DNA from: Panulirus ornatus
Lineage: Eukaryota > Arthropoda > Malacostraca > Decapoda > Palinuridae
Reading direction: 5' to 3'
Assembly (NCBI RefSeq): GCF_036320965.1
Contig: NC_092262.1
Span: 5,399,087-5,463,086, forward strand
Length of the DNA stretch: 64,000 bases
Shown: piece after piece, positions 58,177-64,000 of the stretch
Numbering within the stretch: the first letter of the stretch is position 1
How the letters are laid out: the number at the start of each line of letters is the position of its first letter
Made by a program: the position numbers and the translations under genes
The notes under the pieces: generated by a model
What the model was told of the DNA's origin: nothing
What the model saw: only the letters and a program-made list of their open reading frames with translations
Databases searched by the model: none

Positions 58177-59895
58177 TTTTTTGCCGCTGTCTCCCGCGTT
58201 TGCGAGGTAGGGCAAGGAAACAGACGAAAGAAATGGCCCAACCCACCCCCATACACATGTATATACATACGTCCACACACACAAATATACATACCTACAC
58301 AGCTTTCCATGGTTTACCCCAGACGCTTCACATGCCCTGATTCAATCCACTGACAGCACGTCAACCCCGGTATACCACATCGATCCAGTTCACTCTATTC
58401 CTTGCCCTCCTTTCACCCTCCTGCATGTTCAGGCCCCGATCACACAAAATCTTTTTCACTCCATCTTTCCACCTCCAATTTGGTCTCCCACTTCTCCTCG
58501 TTCCCTCCACCTCCAACACATATATCCTCTTGGTCAATCTTTCCTCACTCATTCTCTCCATGTGCCCAAACCATTTCAAAACACCCTCTTCTGCTCTCTC
58601 AACCACACTCTTTTTATTTCCACACATCTCTCTTACCCTTACGTTACTTACTCGATCAAACCACCTCACACCACACATTGTCCTCAAACATCTCATTTCC
58701 AGCACATCCATCCTCCTGCGCACAACTCTATCCATAGCCCACGCCTCGCAACCATACAACATTGTTGGAACCACTATTCCTTCAAACATACCCATTTTTG
58801 CTCTCCGAGATAATGTTCTCGACTTCCTTACATTCTTCAAGGCTCCCAGGATTTTCGCCCCCTCCCCCACCCTATGATCCACTTCCGCTTCCATGGTTCC
58901 ATCCGCTGCCAGATCCACTCCCAGATATCTAAAACACTTTACTTCCTCCAGTTTTTCTCCATTCAAACTTACCTCCCAATTGACTTGACCCTCAACCCTA
59001 CTGTACCTAATAACCTTGCTCTTATTCACATTTACTCTTAACTTTCTTCTTTCACACACTTTACCAAACTCAGTCACCAGCTTCTGCAGTTTCTCACATG
59101 AATCAGCCACCAGCGCTGTATCATCAGCGAACAACAGCTGACTCACTTCCCAAGCTCTCTCATCCACAACAGACTTCATACTTGCCCCTCTTTCCAAAAC
59201 TCTTGCATTCACCTCCCTAACAACCCCGTCCATAAACAAATTAAACAACCATGGAGACATCACACACCCCTGCCGCAAACTTACATTCACTGAGAACCAA
59301 TCACTTTCCTTTCTTCCTACACGTACACATGCCTTACATCCTCGATAAAAACTTTTCACTGCTTCTAACAGCTTGCCTCCCACACCATATATTCTTAATA
59401 CCTTCCACAGAGCATCTCTATCAACTCTATCATATGCCATCTCCAGATCCATAAATGCTGCATACAAATCCATTTGCTTTTCTAAGTATTTCTCACATAC
59501 ATTCTTCAAAGCAAACACCTGATCCACACATCCTCTACCACTTCTGAAACCACACTGCTCTTCCCCAATCTGATGCTCTGTACATGCCTTCACCCTCTCA
59601 ATCAATACCCTCCCATATAATTTACCAGGAATACTCAACAAACTTATACCTCTGTAATTTGAGCACTCACTCTTATCCCCTTTGCCTTTGTACAATGGCA
59701 CTATGCATGCATTCCGCCAATCCTCAGGCACCTCACCATGAGTCATACATACATTAGATAACCTTACCAACCAGTCAGTAATACAGTCACCCCCTTTTTT
59801 AATAAATTCCACTGCAATACCATCCAAACCTGCTGTCTTGCCGGCTTTCATCTTTCGCAAAGCTTTTACTACCTCTTCTCTGTTTACCAAATCTA

Positions 59896-59896
<1 letters not shown>
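58177..59896 (-). mobile_element. LINE, duplicate of 53402-55118
   Basis: Nearly identical to the unit-1 copy, including DLEMAYD and VRKSRTLSRR. Its open frame extends by chance 40-50 codons into the tail of the adjacent full-length LINE, which is not a real fusion. Confidence 0.9.
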
Positions 59897-59926
<30 letters not shown>

Positions 59927-60107
59927 CTTTGTCGCTGTCTCCCGCGTTTGCGAGGTAGCGCAAGGAAACAGACGAAAGAAATGGCCCAACCCCCCCCATA
60001 CACATGTACATACACACGTCCACACACGCAAATATACATACCTACACAGCCTTCCATGGTTTACCCCAGACGCTTCACATGCCTTGATTCAATCCACTGA
60101 CAGCACG

Positions 60108-63104
60108 TCAACCCCTGTATACCACATCGCTCCAATTCACTCTATTCCTTGCCCTCCTTTCACCCTCCTGCATGTTCAGGCCCCGATCACACAAAATCCT
60201 TTTCACTCCATCTTTCCACCTCCAATTTGGTCTCCCTCTTCTCCTCGTTCCCTCCACCTCCGACACATATATCCTCTTGGTCAATCTTTCCTCACTCATT
60301 CTCTCCATGTGCCCAAACCATTTCAAAACACCCTCTTCTGCTCTCTCAACCACGCTCTTTTTATTTCCACACATCTCTCTTACCCTTACGTTGCTTACTC
60401 GATCAAACCACCTCACACCACACATTGTCCTCAAACATCTCATTTCCAGCACATCCATCCTCCTGCGCACAACTCTATCCATAGCCCACGCCTCGCAACC
60501 ATACAACATTGTTGGAACTACTATTCCTTCAAACATACCCATTTTTGCTTTCCGGGATAATGTTCTCGACTTCCACACATTTTTCAAGGCTCCCAAAATT
60601 TTCGCCCCCTCCCCCACCCTATGATCCACTTCCGCTTCCATGGTTCCATCCGCTGACAGATCCACATCCAGATATCTAAAACACTTCACTTCCTCCAGCC
60701 TCTCACCATTCAAACTCACCTCCCAATTGACTTGACCCTCAACCCTACTGTACCTAATAACCTTGCTCTTATTGACATTTACTCTTAACTTTCTTCTTCC
60801 ACACACTTTACCAAACTCCGTCACCAGCTTCTGCAGTTTCTCACATGAATCCGCCACCAGCGCTGTATCATCAGCGAACAACAACTGACTCACTTCCCAA
60901 GCTCTCTCATCCCCAACAGACTTCATACTTGCCCCTCTTTCCAAAACTCTTGCATTTACCTCCCTAACAACCCCATCCATAAACAAATTAAACAACCATG
61001 GAGACATCACACACCCCTGCCGCAAACCTACATTCACTGAGAACCAATCACTTTCCTCTCTTCCTACACGTACACATGCCTTACATCCTCGATAAAAACT
61101 TTTCACTGCTTCTAACAACTTGCCTCCCACACCATATATTCTTAATACCTTCCACAGAGCATCTCTATCAACTCTATCATATGCCTTCTCCAGATCCATA
61201 AATGCTACATACAAATCCATTTGCTTTTCTAAGTATTTCTCACATACATTCTTCAAAGCAAACACCTGATCCACACATCCTCTACCACTTCTGAAACCAC
61301 ACTGCTCTTCCCCAATCTGATGCTCTGTACATGCCTTCACCCTCTCAATCAATACCCTCCCATATAATTTACCAGGAATACTCAACAAACTTATACCTCT
61401 GTAATTTGAGCACTCACTCTTATCCCCTTTGCCTTTGTACAACGGCACTATGCAAGCATTCCGCCAATCCTCAGGCACCTCACCATGAGTCATACATACA
61501 TTAAATAACCTTACCAACCAGTCAACAATACAGTCACCCCCTTTTTTAACAAATTCCACTGCAATACCATCCAAACCTGCTGCCTTGCCGGCTTTCATCT
61601 TCCGCAAAGCTTTTACTACCTCTTCTCTGTTTACCAAATCATTTTCCCTAACCCTCTCACTTTGCACACCACCTCGACCCAAACACCCTATATCTGCCAC
61701 TCTGTCATCAGACACATTCAACAAACCTTCAAAATACTCATTCCATCTCCTTCTCACATCACCACTACTTGTTATCACCTCCCCATTTACGCCCTTTACT
61801 GAAGTTCCCATTTGCTCCCTTGTCTTACGCACCCTATTTACCTCCTTCCAGAACATCTTTTTATTCTCCCTAAAATTTACTGATAGTCTCTCACCCCAAC
61901 TCTCATTTGCCCTTTTTTTCACCTCTTGCACCTTTCTCTTGACCTCCTGTCTCTTTCTTTTATACTTCTCCCACTCAATTGCATTTTTTCCCTGCAAAAA
62001 TCGTCCAAATGCCTCTCTCTTCTCTTTCACTAATACTCTTACTTCTTCATCCCACCACTCACTACCCTTTCTAAACAGCCCACCTCCCACTCTTCTCATG
62101 CCACAAGCATCTTTTGCGCAATCCATCACTGATTCCCTAAATACATCCCATTCCTCCCCCACTCCCCTTACTTCCATTGTTCTCACCTTTTTCCATTCTG
62201 TACACAGTCTCTCCTGATACTTCTTCACACAGGTCTCCTTCCCAAGCTCACTTACTCTCACCACCTTCTTCACCCCAACATTCACTCTTCTTTTCTGAAA
62301 ACCCATACTAATCTTCACCTTAGCCTCCACAAGATAATGATCAGACATCCCTCCAGTTGCACCTCTCAGCACATTGACATCCAAAAGTCTCTCTTTCGCA
62401 CGCCTGTCCATTAACACGTAATCCAATAACGCTCTCTGGCCATCTCTCCTACTTACATAAGTATACTTATGTATATCTCGCTTTTTAAACCAGGTATTCC
62501 CAATCATCAGTCCTTTTTCAGCACATAAATCTACAAGCTCTTCACCATTTCCATTTACAACACTGAACACCCCATGCATACCAATTATTCCCTCAACTGC
62601 CACATTACTCACCTTTGCATTCAAATCACCCATCACTATAACCCGGTCTCGTGCATTAAAACCGCTAACACACTCATTTAGCTGCTCCCAAAACACTTGC
62701 CTCTCATGATCTTTCTTCTCATGCCCAGGTGCATATGCACCAATAATCACCCACCTCTCTCCATCAACTTTCAATTTTACCCATATTAATCGAGAATTTA
62801 CTTTCTTACATTCTATGACATACTCCCACAACTCCTGTTTCAGGAGTATTGCTACTCCTTCCCTTGCTCTTGTCCTCTCACTAACCCCTGACTTCACTCC
62901 CCAGACATTTCCAAACCACTCTTCCCCTTTACCCTTGAGCTTCGTTTCACTCAGAGCCAAAACATCCAGGTTCCTTTCCTCAAACATACTACCTATCTCT
63001 CCTTTTTTCACATCTTGGTTACATCCACACACATTTAGGCACCCCACTCTGAGCCTTCGAGGAGGATGAGCACTCCCCGCGTGACTCCTTCTTCTGTTTC
63101 CCAT
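60108..63104 (-). CDS. Intact LINE polyprotein: AP-type endonuclease + reverse transcriptase (RTE-like)
   Basis: A single open frame of 998 residues. It would nick target DNA and copy the LINE RNA there (target-primed reverse transcription). The N-terminal endonuclease/exonuclease/phosphatase domain shows LNVCG (23-27), SETK (52-55, catalytic Glu), GAYAPG (122-127), GDLNA (159-163), LDYVL (227-231) and SDH (254-256). The reverse transcriptase has AAGLDGI (508-514), FMDLEKAYD with motif-A Asp637, LRQGCVMSP motif B (694-702) and FADD motif C (743-746). A C-terminal region ([23 protein letters not shown]; 868-963) resembles the C. elegans F52C9.6/RTE type and CFDP2/BovB-like endonuclease proteins. 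The ATG at 63104 follows a leader shared with the short non-autonomous elements. All catalytic motifs are present, so this is a candidate active copy. The clade name is an inference; CR1-like relatives are not excluded. Confidence 0.93.
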   Translation of the reverse strand: MGNRRRSHAGSAHPPRRLRVGCLNVCGCNQDVKKGEIGSMFEERNLDVLALSETKLKGKGEEWFGNVWGVKSGVSERTRAREGVAILLKQELWEYVIECKKVNSRLIWVKLKVDGERWVIIGAYAPGHEKKDHERQVFWEQLNECVSGFNARDRVIVMGDLNAKVSNVAVEGIIGMHGVFSVVNGNGEELVDLCAEKGLMIGNTWFKKRDIHKYTYVSRRDGQRALLDYVLMDRRAKERLLDVNVLRGATGGMSDHYLVEAKVKISMGFQKRRVNVGVKKVVRVSELGKETCVKKYQERLCTEWKKVRTMEVRGVGEEWDVFRESVMDCAKDACGMRRVGGGLFRKGSEWWDEEVRVLVKEKREAFGRFLQGKNAIEWEKYKRKRQEVKRKVQEVKKRANESWGERLSVNFRENKKMFWKEVNRVRKTREQMGTSVKGVNGEVITSSGDVRRRWNEYFEGLLNVSDDRVADIGCLGRGGVQSERVRENDLVNREEVVKALRKMKAGKAAGLDGIAVEFVKKGGDCIVDWLVRLFNVCMTHGEVPEDWRNACIVPLYKGKGDKSECSNYRGISLLSIPGKLYGRVLIERVKACTEHQIGEEQCGFRSGRGCVDQVFALKNVCEKYLEKQMDLYVAFMDLEKAYDRVDRDALWKVLRIYGVGGKLLEAVKSFYRGCKACVRVGREESDWFSVNVGLRQGCVMSPWLFNLFMDGVVREVNARVLERGASMKSVGDERAWEVSQLLFADDTALVADSCEKLQKLVTEFGKVCGRRKLRVNVNKSKVIRYSRVEGQVNWEVSLNGERLEEVKCFRYLDVDLSADGTMEAEVDHRVGEGAKILGALKNVWKSRTLSRKAKMGMFEGIVVPTMLYGCEAWAMDRVVRRRMDVLEMRCLRTMCGVRWFDRVSNVRVREMCGNKKSVVERAEEGVLKWFGHMERMSEERLTKRIYVSEVEGTRRRGRPNWRWKDGVKRILCDRGLNMQEGERRARNRVNWSDVVYRG

Positions 63105-63232
63105 TTTAGAAAGTTAATACAAGGAGGGGAGGATTTCCGGCCCCCCGCTCCCGTCCCCTCTAGTCGCTTTCTACGACACGCGAGGAATATGTGGGAAGTA
63201 TTCTTTCACCCCTATCCCCAGGGACAATATAC
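63105..63232 (-). promoter_or_regulatory. LINE 5' leader, shared with the short non-autonomous family
   Basis: Read on the minus strand it starts TGTCCCTGGGGATAGGGG, continues through a CGTGTCGTAGAAAGCGACTA segment and a CCCCCC/GGGG-rich stretch, and ends at the ATG. The short elements at 6096, 7901, 8163, 8469, 31141 (-) and 41936 carry the same order of blocks. It is presumably the 5' UTR with internal promoter activity; no promoter motif was identified. Confidence 0.7.
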
Positions 63233-63238
63233 ATATAT

Positions 63239-63305
63239 AAACACACACACACACACACACACATACACACACACGCACACACACACACACACATACATAT
63301 ATATA
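63239..63305. repeat. (CA)n microsatellite
   Basis: About 65 bp of CA with a few T and G interruptions, between the LINE leader and the X repeat. Confidence 0.93.
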
Positions 63306-63308
63306 CAT

Positions 63309-63480
63309 ATGAAAAATGTAAGAAACAATTTAGAAAACAAACTTTTAGCTTGAAATGAATGAAAAAATGAACGTCACATAATGGTTCAACCTCTGGTTAT
63401 GGAAAAGGAAATGTACAATTTATTCACACAAACGTCAATAGCAGTTCTCATCAATTTCACCACTGAATCAATAAGCTTCA
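63309..63480. repeat. X repeat, copy 2
   Basis: About 170 bp similar to 33168-33340 (see that entry). Lies inside the block bounded by the 11-bp target duplication, upstream of the LINE leader. Confidence 0.7.
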
Positions 63481-63639
63481 ATGTCTAAGCTACATTTTTC
63501 TCCAACTTCACTATTTTCTTGTCAAAACACCATGCATGAAAGCTATCACTCCAGTAACACAACTGTAAACATTTACTTCCCCTTTAAAAGTTCTGGGGAA
63601 GTCTGTCTCGATACACTGCGGCGAGGCGACGCGACGCTG
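63481..63639. other. 5'-most part of the LINE insertion, with CpG-rich end
   Basis: No gene recognised. The last 30 bp (63610-63639) contain seven CpGs in an otherwise AT-rich setting (GCGGCGAGGCGACGCGACGC). On the minus strand this would be the extreme 5' end of the inserted sequence. Confidence 0.5.
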
Positions 63640-63668
63640 ACCAAATCTATTGTGTCGGATAAATATAA

Positions 63669-64000
63669 GTGAATGTTGGGGTGAAGAGGGTGGTGAGAGT
63701 AAGTGAGCTTGGGAAGGAGACTTGTGTGAGGAAGTACCAGGAGAGACTGAGTACAGAATGGAAAAAGGTGAGAACAATGGAAGTAAGGGGAGTGGGGGAG
63801 GAATGGGATATATTTAGGAAATCAGTGATGGATTGCGCAAAAGATGCTTGTGGCATGAGAAGAGTGGGAGGTGGGTTGATTAGAAAGGGTAGTGAGTGGT
63901 GGGATGAAGAAGTAAGAGTATTAGTGAAAGAGAAGAGAGAGGCATTTGGATGATTTTTGCAGGGAAAAAATGCAATTGAGTGGGAGATGTTTAAAAGAAA
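63669..64000 (+). mobile_element. LINE fragment, second copy of the 55140 element
   Basis: Same start (RVNVGVKR) and same TGA in FG-FLQG as at 55424. Cut by the window end. Confidence 0.88.

Larger units (their letters stand above)
59897..63639 (-). mobile_element. Full-length RTE-like LINE insertion with 11-bp target-site duplication
   Basis: The insertion is bounded by the 11-mer ACCAAATCTAT at 59886-59896 and 63640-63650. The same site without the insertion is preserved at 55111-55121 in the first unit of the tandem duplication. In the element's orientation, from the right: about 406 bp of extra 5' sequence (63233-63639, including a (CA)n tract and the X repeat), the leader (63105-63232), the ORF, a short 3' UTR with the conserved hairpin, and an A-rich tail read as T's at 59897. 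The extra 5' block may be the true 5' UTR or sequence carried in with the insertion. Confidence 0.85.
56129..64000. repeat. Segmental tandem duplication, unit 2 (runs off the window)
   Basis: As unit 1, plus the full-length LINE insertion at 59897-63639. After the insertion the unit resumes with TATTGTGTCGGATAAATATA (63649 on), as at 55119. Confidence 0.85.

Noticed and set aside
58361..60031. 556-codon frame suggesting an N-terminal extension of a LINE protein
   Set aside because: The first 40-50 codons read through the A-rich tail of the neighbouring full-length LINE; it is a chance fusion at the insertion boundary.
63610..63640. CpG-rich patch as a host gene promoter
   Set aside because: It lies inside the block bounded by the LINE target duplication, so it came with the insertion; its promoter role is untested.

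Overview
This is a eukaryotic nuclear window dominated by transposable elements. Two things point to an animal: the exon/intron structure of a microtubule-associated protein gene, and RTE-like non-LTR retrotransposons with a craniofacial-development-protein-2-like endonuclease. The particular repeats (a LINE tail built around an ACCTCGC-loop-GCGGG hairpin, short elements that begin with TATCCCTGGGG, and long (TA)n tracts) resemble what I remember from decapod crustaceans. That placement is an inference, not something I could test here. I see no prokaryotic genes, tRNA, rRNA or CRISPR.

The only recognisable host gene is an EML/EMAP (echinoderm microtubule-associated protein-like) gene on the + strand. 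Five consecutive exons (21533-21634, 33546-33650, 41551-41785, 50590-50744, 50918-51043) have GT/AG junctions and matching phases and join into one open frame of 241 codons from the WD-repeat/TAPE propeller. Neither end of the gene was found. The three large introns (11.9, 7.9 and 8.8 kb) are mostly LINE copies; the fourth is 173 bp.

One LINE family accounts for most of the DNA, with about 40 fragments on both strands, young and old. Only one copy is complete and open: 60108-63104 (-), a 998-residue endonuclease/reverse transcriptase. A short non-autonomous family (about 230-245 bp) has the LINE's 5' leader at its head and the LINE's 3' hairpin tail at its end, so it looks like an RTE-derived SINE mobilised by the LINE. 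Target-site duplications can be read directly for several insertions, including two nested ones. One copy (9007-11890) has the 5' inversion expected from twin priming.

Layout. 1-21500: LINE copies, three tandem short elements (7901-8695), (TA)n tracts and two unannotated stretches (3986-5877, 17116-18231). 21500-41800: first three EML exons with LINE-filled introns, a noisy mosaic at 27640-28165 and a Tigger/MER2-like DNA transposon at 38580-39088. 41800-51050: a short element with a clean target-site duplication, an LTR-retrotransposon remnant with two 183-186 bp LTRs, a nested old LINE, then EML exons four and five. 51350-64000: a tandem segmental duplication with a 4,775-bp period. Its second unit carries the intact LINE plus about 400 bp of extra 5' sequence, flanked by an 11-bp duplication whose empty site is preserved in unit one.
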